The notes beneath the pieces are model-generated. The model was not told the origin of the DNA. It did no database searches and saw only the letters and a program-made list of their open reading frames with translations. From Selenomonas timonae (lineage in GTDB: Bacteria; Bacillota; Negativicutes; Selenomonadales; Selenomonadaceae), in NCBI RefSeq assembly GCF_014250475.1, contig NZ_CP060204.1, positions 62,001-126,000 on the forward strand: a stretch of DNA of 64,000 nt, given 5' to 3'. Of the stretch, positions 17,263-26,614 are shown piece after piece (within the stretch, counting starts at the first letter, position 1; the number at the start of each line of letters is the position of its first letter). A program made the position numbers and the translations under genes.

Positions 17263-17304
17263 ATTATAGCAAAGGAGTCTCTCCATAGACGTAACATATG
17301 TTAC
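17263..17304 (-). promoter_or_regulatory. hcp promoter with CRP/FNR-family activator site
   Basis: A TATAAT -10 box lies at 17263-17268 with no good -35 box. The perfect palindrome GTAACATATGTTAC (17291-17304) is centred 41.5 bases upstream of the predicted start (about 17256), the classical class-II activator position. HcpR or another NO/redox-responsive CRP/FNR-type factor is the likely partner. Confidence 0.7.
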
Positions 17305-17333
17305 CGTGTGCTAATCAATAAAAATTCTCAAAT

Positions 17334-17741
17334 TTAATCATCAAGATTTTCGAGCGCATCCTCACCGAGCAGGTCGACGATCTTCGCACGTGCCTGCGCG
17401 CGAATCTCATCATTGATATAGACCTGCGCAAGTGCAACAGCCGCCGCAATCGCCGCCGCATCGTCGGCGAAACCGATGCCCGGCATAAAGTCCGGAACGA
17501 GATCGAGCGGCGAGATCAGATAGCCAAGCGCACCGATGATGCCCGCCTTGATCTTCGTGGGACAGTTCGGCGACTGCGCCACATAGAAGAGGAGCAGCGC
17601 CTGATAGATGACCTTCACACCGATTTTCGCGATGTTCTTGCGGATCTTCTCCCAAAGCCCCTCCTCGGAGTACTTGTCCCTGTACTTCTCAATATCGAGA
17701 TTTTCAATCTCTTCGGCTTTGATTTCATCATGTGTGCTCAT
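17334..17741 (-). CDS. DUF1232 (YkvA-like) small membrane protein
   Basis: 135 residues. The DUF1232 core 'YLISPLDLVPDFMPGIGFADD' is at about residues 92-112, with a hydrophobic helix before it and another after it. An N-terminal 30-residue charged stretch is extra. The function of the family is unknown. A paralogue is encoded at 59537-59896 beside topB. It lies upstream of hcp in the same direction, but the hcp promoter lies between, and no shared role is evident. Confidence 0.85.
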   Translation of the reverse strand: MSTHDEIKAEEIENLDIEKYRDKYSEEGLWEKIRKNIAKIGVKVIYQALLLFYVAQSPNCPTKIKAGIIGALGYLISPLDLVPDFMPGIGFADDAAAIAAAVALAQVYINDEIRAQARAKIVDLLGEDALENLDD

Positions 17742-17836
17742 GTCACAACCTCCATTTGATCCCTACTTATACTGTATACGAATTTTTCGTACAACAATCC
17801 CATTTTTCGTCCGAAAATCTCCTGTACCCATTGACC

Positions 17837-18994
17837 TCAGACCAGCTTCCTGAATACATAGAAGCCAACAGTCGCCTGCAGGATGCTGAGCGCGGCGAGC
17901 ATGCCAAATGCTGTCGTGAGGCTCGTATGCGCGGAGACGAAGCCGATGGCGGCAGGACCTGCGAGTACGCCGAGATAGCCCATCGTGCTGACCGCAGAGA
18001 CCGCCGTGCCGACGGGCATAACGTTCTGCCGCCCCATGAGGGAGAAGAAGACGGGCACGATGTTCGCACTGCCGATGCCGATGGCGAAGAAACCGAGATA
18101 CAGGAGCGCATCCACGGGCGCGAACATGACGAGCAGGATGCCGACGAACGTGAGCAGTGCACCGCCCACGGCGACGGGGCACTGACCGACCTTCTGCGTG
18201 GTGCGGTCGCCGAGGAAGCGCATGAGCAGCATGGCAGCGGAGAAGACGGAGAAGCCAACGCCGGCAAGCGAGAAATCCATGCCGCGCACCGTCGTGAGGT
18301 AGACGCCGCTCCAATCCATAACCGCGCCCTCACTGAGGAATGCGATGAACGCCGCCACGCCGATGAAGGCGACAATCCCGCGTGGGATGGCGATGAGTGT
18401 GCCACCGCCCCCGCCATAGGGAATGAGATACCTGCCGAACGCAGCCGTCAGCGTGAGCATGAGTGCTGCGGCAATCAGGGTTGACTGAAGCGGCGTCAGC
18501 CCCACGAGACCAACCCAGACGCCGTAGAGACCCGCGCCGACGAAGCCGCCGAGACTCCAAAAGGCATGCATGCCGCTCATGATGCGCCGCCCGATCCCCT
18601 GCTCCACGATGACCGCCGCAATATTCATGACAACATCGACACAGCCCATCAGTCCGCCGAATAGGAAGATGACGGGAACAGCGACCCGGAAGGAGTCTAC
18701 AAAGCAGATAGAGAGAAGACTCACTGCATAGAGGACTGCCCCCACGATCAGCACGCGCCTACATCCGATGCGCTCAGCAAGCGTTCCCGCAAGCGGCATG
18801 GTGACGATTGACCCAATTCCGATACAGAGGAGAAGCAGCCCCAGAAGATCATCCCCGATTACGAGGCGCTCACGCAGAACAGGCACGAGCGGTGCCCACG
18901 ATGCCGCGCCAAAGCCGCTGACAAAGAAGATCGCACGCGTCGCGTTTGCCTCGCGGTCGCCAATCTTCGTCTCTCGTTCTCCAAATTCCGTCAT
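17837..18994 (-). CDS. MFS transporter
   Basis: 385 residues, twelve predicted helices of the major facilitator superfamily, with the loop 2-3 motif seen as 'GTLAERIGCRRVL'. The internal organisation resembles fucose-permease-like MFS proteins, but no substrate can be assigned. The ATG at 18994 is chosen because a run of G residues lies seven bases upstream; an ATG six bases earlier is too close to it. It is divergent from another MFS gene. Confidence 0.88.
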   Translation of the reverse strand: MTEFGERETKIGDREANATRAIFFVSGFGAASWAPLVPVLRERLVIGDDLLGLLLLCIGIGSIVTMPLAGTLAERIGCRRVLIVGAVLYAVSLLSICFVDSFRVAVPVIFLFGGLMGCVDVVMNIAAVIVEQGIGRRIMSGMHAFWSLGGFVGAGLYGVWVGLVGLTPLQSTLIAAALMLTLTAAFGRYLIPYGGGGGTLIAIPRGIVAFIGVAAFIAFLSEGAVMDWSGVYLTTVRGMDFSLAGVGFSVFSAAMLLMRFLGDRTTQKVGQCPVAVGGALLTFVGILLVMFAPVDALLYLGFFAIGIGSANIVPVFFSLMGRQNVMPVGTAVSAVSTMGYLGVLAGPAAIGFVSAHTSLTTAFGMLAALSILQATVGFYVFRKLV

Positions 18995-19085
18995 TTCCAT
19001 TCCCCCCCTAGCTGCATGCCGCCCGAACGGCGCGCAAAAAACTTCTGCCATTCTATCACAGCATGGCAAAAAAGCAAGTACCGCC

Positions 19086-19114
19086 TTTACACAATGTTTT
19101 CTTCGTAGTATATT
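19086..19114 (+). promoter_or_regulatory. Promoter of the plus-strand MFS gene
   Basis: TTTACA (19086-19091) and TATATT (19109-19114) are 17 bases apart, followed 38 bases later by the start codon with an AGGAG site. Confidence 0.65.
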
Positions 19115-19151
19115 GAAAAGCACCGTTAAAAAGGGGAAACAGGAGACACTT

Positions 19152-20330
19152 ATGAATCAACAGGGCGAACGCCAAAAAATTTGGACGCGCGAGTTTATCG
19201 GGATGAGCCTGAGCAACACCTTCATCTATGTTGCACAGTATGCCATGATCGCGGCGCTGCCGATTGTTATCATGACGGAGTACGGCGGCGGCGATGTCGA
19301 GGCGGGTCTTGCGATGACCTTCTTCCAGATCGGCACGGTCGTCGCCCGCCCCTGTGCAGGCATCCTCATCGATGCCGTCAACAAGCGGAGGCTCATGATT
19401 TCCATTCTGACAGTATTCTTCATCCTCATGTGCAGCTTTGCATTCGCTGCGACGCTCTCCGCACTCTACGGTCTGCGCCTCGTGCACGGAGTCGTCTTTG
19501 CCGTTGCAACCACGACAGCGGCAGCGCTCGCCGCTCTCATCCTCCCGCCCGCACGCAAGGGTGAGGGCATCGGCTACTTCGCCCTCTCGACGAATCTTGC
19601 GATGGTCGCAGGTCCCATGATCGGACTTTTGATCTTGGAGTATTTCACCCCAACCGTACTCTTTGCCGCGCTCAGCGTACTCGCCGCCATCTCCATCGCA
19701 GCTGGCGGGGCGCATCGTCTACCGGACGAGATCATCCTGCCCGCGAAGACAGGGCGCGCACTCTCCGTCACTACATTCATCGAACGGCGTGCGCTCGCGC
19801 CCGCGCTCATTGCAGGGATTCTCTTCTTCGCGTACGGCAGCGTGCTCACCTTCATCCCGCTCTACACGCGCAGCCTCGGTCTCTCCTCCGAGACGAGCCT
19901 CTTCTACGCGTGCTATGCGGGCGCAATTCTCGTGACACGCCCCTTCGTCGGGCGCATCTTCGACCGAAAGGGATCAGACTACACCGTCTATCCGGGGCTT
20001 GCCCTCTTCGCGGCGGGGATGTTCCTCCTCGGAAATATCGAGGGGTTATCGGGTCTGATCGCAGCTTCACTGCTGCTCGGTGCCGGCTTTGGTGCCGTCA
20101 CGCCCGCCCTCCAGACGCTCGCCGTTCGCAGCGCGCCGCCCGCACGTGCAGGTGTCGCTACGGCGACCTACTTCTGGTCACTCGACATCAGCGTCGGGCT
20201 TGCCGCCGCAGGGCTCGGCGTTGTCGCCGTCACCTACGGCTACGCATTCACCTACAGCATCGTCGACGTTGCGGTCATTGCGCTCGGCGCAGTCTGCTAC
20301 GCACTGTGGCGCAGATCTGCACGCACGTAA
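19152..20330 (+). CDS. MFS transporter (drug/metabolite efflux-like)
   Basis: 392 residues, twelve helices. The N-terminal half carries 'GIDAVNKRRL'-like loop features (seen as 'AGILIDAVNKRRLM', about 67-80) and the C-terminal half carries 'GRIFDRKGSD'. The overall pattern resembles the YfcJ/arabinose-efflux branch of the MFS. The substrate is unknown. The start follows AGGAG with an eight-base spacer. It is divergent from the other MFS gene and convergent with the M48 protease gene. Confidence 0.88.
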   Translation: MNQQGERQKIWTREFIGMSLSNTFIYVAQYAMIAALPIVIMTEYGGGDVEAGLAMTFFQIGTVVARPCAGILIDAVNKRRLMISILTVFFILMCSFAFAATLSALYGLRLVHGVVFAVATTTAAALAALILPPARKGEGIGYFALSTNLAMVAGPMIGLLILEYFTPTVLFAALSVLAAISIAAGGAHRLPDEIILPAKTGRALSVTTFIERRALAPALIAGILFFAYGSVLTFIPLYTRSLGLSSETSLFYACYAGAILVTRPFVGRIFDRKGSDYTVYPGLALFAAGMFLLGNIEGLSGLIAASLLLGAGFGAVTPALQTLAVRSAPPARAGVATATYFWSLDISVGLAAAGLGVVAVTYGYAFTYSIVDVAVIALGAVCYALWRRSART

Positions 20331-20332
20331 AA

Positions 20333-20353
20333 GGCGCGGCACAGAGCCGCGCC
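20333..20353 (-). terminator. Terminator of the M48/TPR protease gene
   Basis: Eight-base perfect GC arms (20333-20340 and 20346-20353) are followed on the minus strand by TTTT, just past the stop at 20359. Confidence 0.75.
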
Positions 20354-20358
20354 CCTCA

Positions 20359-22179
20359 TCAATCTGTACTGCCGTCCGTCGGACGGCTTTTTTTGTCGAG
20401 CTGCTCCCGCAGCTCCTTCTCATGCGCCTCACGCGCTTTCTTCTTCTCCATCATCCGCTTCTCGTAGGCACGCTTGTCCACCGCCTCGAGATACTCGTCC
20501 GGAATGCGCCCCAAGGCATCCTTTTCGACTGCATAGAGCTTCTTGAAATACTCCTGCGCCTGTGCCTTCTCCCCCATCTCATCATAGAGCTCGGCGGCAA
20601 TCAGATAGCCGTACGGATTCTTCGCATCCACCTCAATCGCCTTCAATGCATCCGAGAGCGCACCCGTGCGGTCGCCGAGCATGCGGCGCACATCCGAGCG
20701 GTTCAGCCACGTGTAGACATCCTTCGGGTCATCCGTAACGCCGCGATCGGCATCCGCGCGTGCCTGCGCCGCATCGCCCTGCACGGCATACGCACGTGCG
20801 CGGATGACGAAGCTCTGCGCACGGCTGTCATCGTGCTCTGAGGTAAAGACGCGCTTCATCAGCGCGAGCGCCCGCTGACTGTCGCCGTAGTCGCTGTATG
20901 CATCACTGTTCTCACGCATCTTCTTGATCGCCTTTGCATCAGCATTCTCGACCTCACTGCGCTCTGCCGCTCGTGCGTCCGCACGTGCCTTCTCCTCTGC
21001 GCGCAGCTTCTCACGTGCACCCGTCTCCGCCTCACGTGCATATGCCTCATGAACAAGCGAAATAAGCTGCGCCCCCGCTCGCTCCTTTGCGAGAAAATGC
21101 ACAAGCAGTTCATTCACACGCGAATCGCCGCCGAGAGTTGCCCCACCATCCCGCGTCAGTGCGAGGTTCCAATCCTCCGCACGGTCATAGTCATGGAAGG
21201 CACGCGCAAGTGCACCCGCCGTGAGATAGGCATTCTCGGGACTGTTGTCATAGTCCTCATTCGTCCACGTAACAGTCAGGAGCGGCGTACCGTCAATACA
21301 AATTGTTTTTCGATCAATAACCGTTACATGACCCGCGCTGTAGTCTGTCATGAACTCCGCCAGCTTTGCCTCACGCCGTTCCGTCGCAGGGTGATCGGAG
21401 AAATCATCCTGCGGCAGATCCTTCTGTGTTGGATCTTGGTACTCCTGGAGTTCCTGCGTCACATAGGTCAGGTAGTAGCCCATACGCGCCATTGCCGCCG
21501 CCCCGCCGCCGGGGTTGAAGCCCGCACTCGTCATAATGCGGAAGCCGCCCTCATCCGCCTCGTATTCCGTGGGGAGCGTAACATTTTTCGCAATGGAGTA
21601 TCCCACGAGCGCGTTAAGCTTGTTCCAGTCCATCAGGCCAAAATTCATGTTGAGGAAGCTGAGCCCGTAGAACTGCGCTGCCGCCTTGGCATAGTTGTGC
21701 GCGCTGTGCTGACGGATGCCGTGCGTCATCTCGTGCCCGAGCACGGCGGCAAGCTCATCCACATTGCCGTTCAGCCCACGGATCAGCCCGCGGTTGATGC
21801 TCACGTAGTCCGTCGGATAGCAAGCGGCGTTAAAGACAGGGCTGTCCGTCACCGCCCATGTAAATGGCAGTGAGTTCACACGCAGCACATAGTCGCCATC
21901 CTTCACGAGGCGTTCCATGATGCTGTCCACAAGTTCGATGTCGCGTGCATTCCGCGCGCGCCCGTTTTCCGCAACATCCTGCCGCTTACTCTGCACCTGC
22001 GCGTGGACATCGTTGCCGAGCGCAAGTACCGCACCGAGTGCCGAGTGGTATGCACCGAGCACACCGAGTGCCTGCGCCGCAATCCCCCACGCATCAATCG
22101 CCTCTGCGCGCGCAGGAGGAAGGAGTACCGCTGCCGCAATCACGAGAACCGAAAGCATTGCTGCCGCTGTTTTCCGCAT
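20359..22179 (-). CDS. Secreted M48 metalloprotease with TPR repeats (BepA-like)
   Basis: 606 residues. A signal peptide (1 to about 28, 'PPARAEA') is followed by an M48 peptidase domain with the zinc motif HEMTH at 149-153 and the third ligand in 'EYEADEGG'. A long alanine/charged linker follows, then C-terminal TPR-like helices ('QSFVIRARAYAVQGDAAQARAD', 'PYGYLIAAELYDEMGEKAQAQEYF'). The architecture is that of periplasmic BepA/YfgC-type proteases that assist or degrade outer-membrane proteins, fitting a diderm Firmicute. Its C-terminal coding end also holds the terminator of the convergent MFS gene. Confidence 0.9.
   Translation of the reverse strand: MRKTAAAMLSVLVIAAAVLLPPARAEAIDAWGIAAQALGVLGAYHSALGAVLALGNDVHAQVQSKRQDVAENGRARNARDIELVDSIMERLVKDGDYVLRVNSLPFTWAVTDSPVFNAACYPTDYVSINRGLIRGLNGNVDELAAVLGHEMTHGIRQHSAHNYAKAAAQFYGLSFLNMNFGLMDWNKLNALVGYSIAKNVTLPTEYEADEGGFRIMTSAGFNPGGGAAAMARMGYYLTYVTQELQEYQDPTQKDLPQDDFSDHPATERREAKLAEFMTDYSAGHVTVIDRKTICIDGTPLLTVTWTNEDYDNSPENAYLTAGALARAFHDYDRAEDWNLALTRDGGATLGGDSRVNELLVHFLAKERAGAQLISLVHEAYAREAETGAREKLRAEEKARADARAAERSEVENADAKAIKKMRENSDAYSDYGDSQRALALMKRVFTSEHDDSRAQSFVIRARAYAVQGDAAQARADADRGVTDDPKDVYTWLNRSDVRRMLGDRTGALSDALKAIEVDAKNPYGYLIAAELYDEMGEKAQAQEYFKKLYAVEKDALGRIPDEYLEAVDKRAYEKRMMEKKKAREAHEKELREQLDKKSRPTDGSTD
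20371..20394 (+). terminator. Terminator of the MFS gene, inside the 3' end of the convergent gene
   Basis: GCCGTCC/GGACGGC arms (20371-20387, three-base loop) are followed by seven T residues on the plus strand. It lies within the last codons of the opposite gene. Confidence 0.75.
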
Positions 22180-22259
22180 CTTTCACCTCACATTTCTGTC
22201 TGATCGAGGCTCAGTATAGCAGTTGTTTCCTAAAACAGACTGAAAGACGCAATACAAAA

Positions 22260-22303
22260 GGCACGGGCAAACGGCAGATGTGATCCGCCGGATTTGCCCG
22301 TAC
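22260..22303 (-). terminator. Terminator of the ankyrin gene
   Basis: Interrupted stem with GGGCAAA/TTTGCCC inner arms, followed on the minus strand by TTTTG. Confidence 0.7.
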
Positions 22304-22321
22304 CGAAGGAGTTCATGACGA

Positions 22322-23164
22322 TTACTGACGCTGATAGGTCTGGATATAACGCGCACTCTCGAGATCGTTCTGTTCAATGCAGTAGTCGACCGCCGTCTTT
22401 CCGGACTTGTTCCGAACGTCGGGATCCGCGCCTGCATCGAGCAGCATTTTGAGGAGGTTCTGACGCTCTCCTGAAGAAATATACTTCGCCGCAGCATTGA
22501 TGAGCGGTGTTGCACCGCCCTCGCTCGTCACATAGTTTACATTGATTCCCTGTGCAATGAGATAGCGCCGAATATTCATATCATCGGATGACGTACCCAG
22601 CGTAAAAAGAGCATTGAAAAAACCCGTTCCCCAATCCCACGAAACGCCATTGATGTCCGCGCCCCAGTTGTGCAGATACTGCACAAGTGCAAGATCTCCC
22701 TTATCGGCGGCTTCTACCAGATAGGAGTGCGTGCGGTTCTCTCCGCGATGAAAGACATAGCCCTGCACATCTGCGCCGCGCTCGAGAAGGAACTGAATCG
22801 TCGTACGGTTGTTGAGCGCCATGGCGCGCCCGAGCGGCGTCGTCCCTTTTTTTGTGTAGTAGGCATTGATGTCAACGCCCTTGTCGAGCATCAGCTGCAT
22901 CGTATTGTAGTCCGCCTTCTCGATGGCAAGGAAGAACATATTTTCATCCGTCGTAAGGTCGCGATCCACAAACGGTGTGGTAATCTGTCCGGGGATGTGG
23001 ATCGTGGGACGTGCACCGGGCGCCGAAGTAGGCGCAGTCACCGTAGGCGATACCACGGGAGCATCCGCAAAAAAGACCCCCGCGGCCTCTGTCGGAGAAA
23101 CGAGTACCGTGCTTCCCATGCCCAGCACAGCTGCCGAAAGGGTCACTGCCATATATTTCTTCAT
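22322..23164 (-). CDS. Secreted ankyrin-repeat protein
   Basis: 280 residues with a signal peptide (about 1-28, 'VLVSPTEAAG'). A short Pro/Thr-rich stretch is followed by four to five ankyrin repeats from about residue 75 ('NMFFLAIEKADYNTMQLMLDKGVDI', 'TTPLGRAMALNNRTTIQFLLERGADV', 'NLLKMLLDAGADPDVRNKSGKTAVDY' cores). It is a predicted periplasmic or surface protein-binding module with no catalytic domain. It stands alone upstream of the M48/TPR protease in the same direction; a terminator separates the two. Confidence 0.85.
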   Translation of the reverse strand: MKKYMAVTLSAAVLGMGSTVLVSPTEAAGVFFADAPVVSPTVTAPTSAPGARPTIHIPGQITTPFVDRDLTTDENMFFLAIEKADYNTMQLMLDKGVDINAYYTKKGTTPLGRAMALNNRTTIQFLLERGADVQGYVFHRGENRTHSYLVEAADKGDLALVQYLHNWGADINGVSWDWGTGFFNALFTLGTSSDDMNIRRYLIAQGINVNYVTSEGGATPLINAAAKYISSGERQNLLKMLLDAGADPDVRNKSGKTAVDYCIEQNDLESARYIQTYQRQ

Positions 23165-23325
23165 TTGAAATCCCCCTCATAGACGTGAAAGACATTCAAC
23201 AGTAATAATAATTCGTTGTACGTCCCCTATTTCCTGCAATTTCAAGGGATGTTCCGAAAAATCCCGCCGATTCTCTCTGTTTTATGCTATACTTTAAGAA
23301 GAATCTACACGAGGAGGTAATCATC

Positions 23326-23838
23326 ATGGAATTCAATGAACTCATTCAGGATCGCTTCTCCTGCCGCGCCCTCTCGGACAGCGAGATCCCTCACGAATCA
23401 CTCGACCGCATCTTCGAGGCGGCACGCGTCGCCCCCACGGCGGTCAACAAGCAGCCGTTCAAAATCTGGGCAGTCGAAAGCCCCGAGGCACGGGCAAAGC
23501 TCGCGGAGACGACAAACTACACCTTCGGTGCGGGTGTTTTCCTCGTTGTCGGTGGAAAGCACGAAGACGCATGGGTGCGACAATACGACGAACGCAACTT
23601 CGCCGACGTGGATGCAAGCATCGTCGCAACCTACATCATGCTCGCCATTCACAATGAGGGACTGCGCTCTACGTGGGTCGGACATTTCGATGCGCCAAAA
23701 CTCAAGGAGGCATTCCCTCAGATGGCAGACTACGACCTCATCGCCATCTTCCCCATCGGCTATGCCACAGAGAAGGGCGTCCCCTCCCCGCGCCACACAC
23801 AGCGTAAAGCTGCTGTGGAGCTGGTAGAGATATTGTAA
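23326..23838 (+). CDS. Nitroreductase-family FMN protein
   Basis: 170 residues. The family pattern is clear: 'LIQDRFSCRALSDSEIPHESLDRIFEAARVAPTAVNKQPF' spans residues 6-45 (the FMN phosphate contact is 'RFSCR' and 'PTAVNKQPF'), and 'GIGYATEKG'-like FMN binding appears as 'FPIGYATEKGVPSP'. It likely reduces nitro compounds or quinones with NAD(P)H; the substrate is unknown. The start is the ATG at 23326, behind GAGGAGG. It is monocistronic with its own terminator. Confidence 0.92.
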   Translation: MEFNELIQDRFSCRALSDSEIPHESLDRIFEAARVAPTAVNKQPFKIWAVESPEARAKLAETTNYTFGAGVFLVVGGKHEDAWVRQYDERNFADVDASIVATYIMLAIHNEGLRSTWVGHFDAPKLKEAFPQMADYDLIAIFPIGYATEKGVPSPRHTQRKAAVELVEIL

Positions 23839-23855
23839 GAGCGCCCCACATACAC

Positions 23856-23885
23856 AAAAATCCCCCGCCGCAGCGGGGGATTTTT
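23856..23885. terminator. Bidirectional terminator between nitroreductase and enolase genes
   Basis: Perfect 13-base arms with A5 and T5 tails (23856-23885) suit termination in both directions. Confidence 0.92.
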
Positions 23886-23903
23886 CATCCGTAATGGAAT
23901 ATC

Positions 23904-25220
<1,317 letters not shown>

Positions 25221-25249
25221 TCATCACCAAACAAAGGGAGCATCCCCTC

Positions 25250-25317
25250 CGAATACGCCACTCTATGGAGCGTATTCTCCTTCTCGATATTATACGATTT
25301 TTTTTCTCAAAAAGCAA
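25250..25317 (-). promoter_or_regulatory. Enolase promoter and leader hairpin
   Basis: TTGCTT (25312-25317) and TATAAT (25289-25294) are 17 bases apart on the minus strand. Immediately downstream, GAATACG/CGTATTC arms (25250-25276) can form a stem near the 5' end of the message, typical of stability elements. Confidence 0.75.
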
Positions 25318-25478
25318 TGCAGGAGCCGCATGCAGAGTCCCATATCTGAGATATTTCTAAGAAATTCTTCAAGCACTGCACAGTACATCGATCACACAAA
25401 AATTTTCGATATTTTTCATTCTTAATGTATCTTTTTTTGTATTGTGTGACTTGGGTTACAAAATTTTCAAAAATAATA

Positions 25479-25487
25479 TGATATAAT
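25479..25487 (+). promoter_or_regulatory. Extended -10 promoter of the candidate small RNA
   Basis: TGATATAAT gives an extended -10 element with a perfect TATAAT (25482-25487). The -35 region is weak (TTACAA at 25456, 20 bases away). No coding region follows before the terminator at 25691. Upstream, 25318-25478 is AT-rich and holds nothing I recognise. Confidence 0.6.
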
Positions 25488-25493
25488 ACAGAT

Positions 25494-25691
25494 GTCAACG
25501 GGAACTACGAAACGTCCTCCCCGACATTTTCCCCGTTGATCATCCCTCTATAGGAACGTTTCCCTGCGTTCCTCATTGTAAGGCAAATAACCCTTACATC
25601 CCATTTCTCAAGCCGCAGGTTTTTCCCGACCTGCGCGCATCCCTTTCCAGGAAAAAGAGCCGCTTGGCACCCCGCCAACGGCTCTTTTTCT
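25494..25691 (+). ncRNA. Candidate small RNA with serial hairpins and C-rich loops
   Basis: The segment between the extended -10 promoter and a strong terminator (about 198 bases) has no credible reading frame. It folds as a chain of local hairpins: TCAACGGG/CCCGTTGA (25495-25539), GGAACG/CGTTCC (25553-25572), TGTAAGG/CCTTACA (25577-25598), CGCAGGT/ACCTGCG (25614-25635), and the terminator. Unpaired segments repeat TCCC/TTTCCC/CCTCCCC, complementary to Shine-Dalgarno sequences. No end-to-end pairing as in 6S RNA and no tRNA-like ends as in tmRNA are seen. Transcription is inferred from the promoter and terminator only; I cannot name a family. Confidence 0.55.
25652..25691. terminator. Terminator shared by the small RNA and the ZIP transporter gene
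   Basis: Arms 25652-25662 and 25679-25689, with an inner TTGGC/GCCAA helix, end in TTTTT on both strands. Confidence 0.88.
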
Positions 25692-25711
25692 ATTTTCTTT
25701 TTTATCCGATT

Positions 25712-26491
25712 TTATCCGAGTGCGACATCGAGCATCATCATGAGCGAGAAGCCCGCTGCGAACGAGATGACGCCCACATCCGAATGCTCCCCCTCACTCA
25801 TCTCCGGAATCAACTCCTCGACGACGACGTAAAGCATCGCACCCGCTGCAAATGCGAGTGCATATGGCAGAATCGGCACGACGAGAGCCGTCGCGAGAAT
25901 AGTGAGAGCACCGCCGATCGGCTCTACTGCGCCAGATAGGACGCCGCCGCCGAACGCACGCCACTTCCCCATCCCCGCCGCACGCAGCGGCATGGATATG
26001 ATCGCGCCCTCGGGAAAGTTCTGAATTGCAATGCCGAGCGAGAGCGCGAGCGCTGCGCCGAGCGTAATCCCCTCGCTGCCGCTCATCCACCCCGCATAGA
26101 TCGCGCCGACCGCCATCCCCTCTGGGATATTGTGGAGCGTCACTGCAAGACAGAGCATCGTCGTCCGCGAGAGGCGGCTGTGCGGTCCCTCTGCTTTCTT
26201 TGCGTTCATGTGCAGATGCGGGATGATGTGGTCGAGCGCAAGCAGGAAGAGGGTTCCTGCCCAGAAGCCCACAACGGCAGGTACAAACGCAAGCTGCCCC
26301 ATCTCCGCAGAGCCTTCCATCGCGGGGATCAGCAGACTCCAGATCGACGCCGCAACCATCACGCCCGCTGCAAAGCCCGTCAGCCCGCGCTGCACGTTGC
26401 GGTTCAGCGCCCCCTTGAGAAAGAATACGCAGCCCGCACCGAGCGCCGTGCCGATGAACGGTATCATCAATCCTTGAAAAATATCCAACAT
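25712..26491 (-). CDS. ZIP-family divalent metal transporter (ZupT/GufA-like)
   Basis: 259 residues with eight predicted helices. The metal-binding helix 'LAVTLHNIPEGMAVGAIYAG' and the following 'GIAIQNFPEGAIISMPL' are diagnostic of the GufA/ZupT branch. A His-rich cytoplasmic loop ('HIIPHLHMNAKK') lies near residue 88. It should import zinc or a related divalent metal across the cytoplasmic membrane. It is monocistronic, with no metalloregulatory box recognised. Confidence 0.92.
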   Translation of the reverse strand: MLDIFQGLMIPFIGTALGAGCVFFLKGALNRNVQRGLTGFAAGVMVAASIWSLLIPAMEGSAEMGQLAFVPAVVGFWAGTLFLLALDHIIPHLHMNAKKAEGPHSRLSRTTMLCLAVTLHNIPEGMAVGAIYAGWMSGSEGITLGAALALSLGIAIQNFPEGAIISMPLRAAGMGKWRAFGGGVLSGAVEPIGGALTILATALVVPILPYALAFAAGAMLYVVVEELIPEMSEGEHSDVGVISFAAGFSLMMMLDVALG

Positions 26492-26573
26492 AAGTGTTCA
26501 CCTCATGACGGATATTATAGCACGGTCACTTCTTATTCACAAATGATAATTTTTTCAATAATATTGCAAAAAA

Positions 26574-26606
26574 GAGCGACTCCTCTCCCATAAGAGCTGA
26601 GCCGCT
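26574..26606 (-). terminator. Terminator of the LuxR-type regulator gene
   Basis: A GCGACTC-CTCT / AGAG-CTGAGCCGC stem with one G-U pair and a small bulge is followed by TTTTTT on the minus strand. Confidence 0.75.
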
Positions 26607-26614
26607 TCGTATGA

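Noticed and set aside
19003-19123. Longer N-terminus for the minus-strand MFS protein
   Set aside because: The extension is not hydrophobic or MFS-like, overlaps the divergent promoter region, and lacks a ribosome site.
25494-25691. 6S RNA, tmRNA or SRP RNA
   Set aside because: The 5' and 3' ends do not pair as in 6S, there are no tRNA-Ala-like ends as in tmRNA, and no SRP Alu or GGAA-loop signature was seen.
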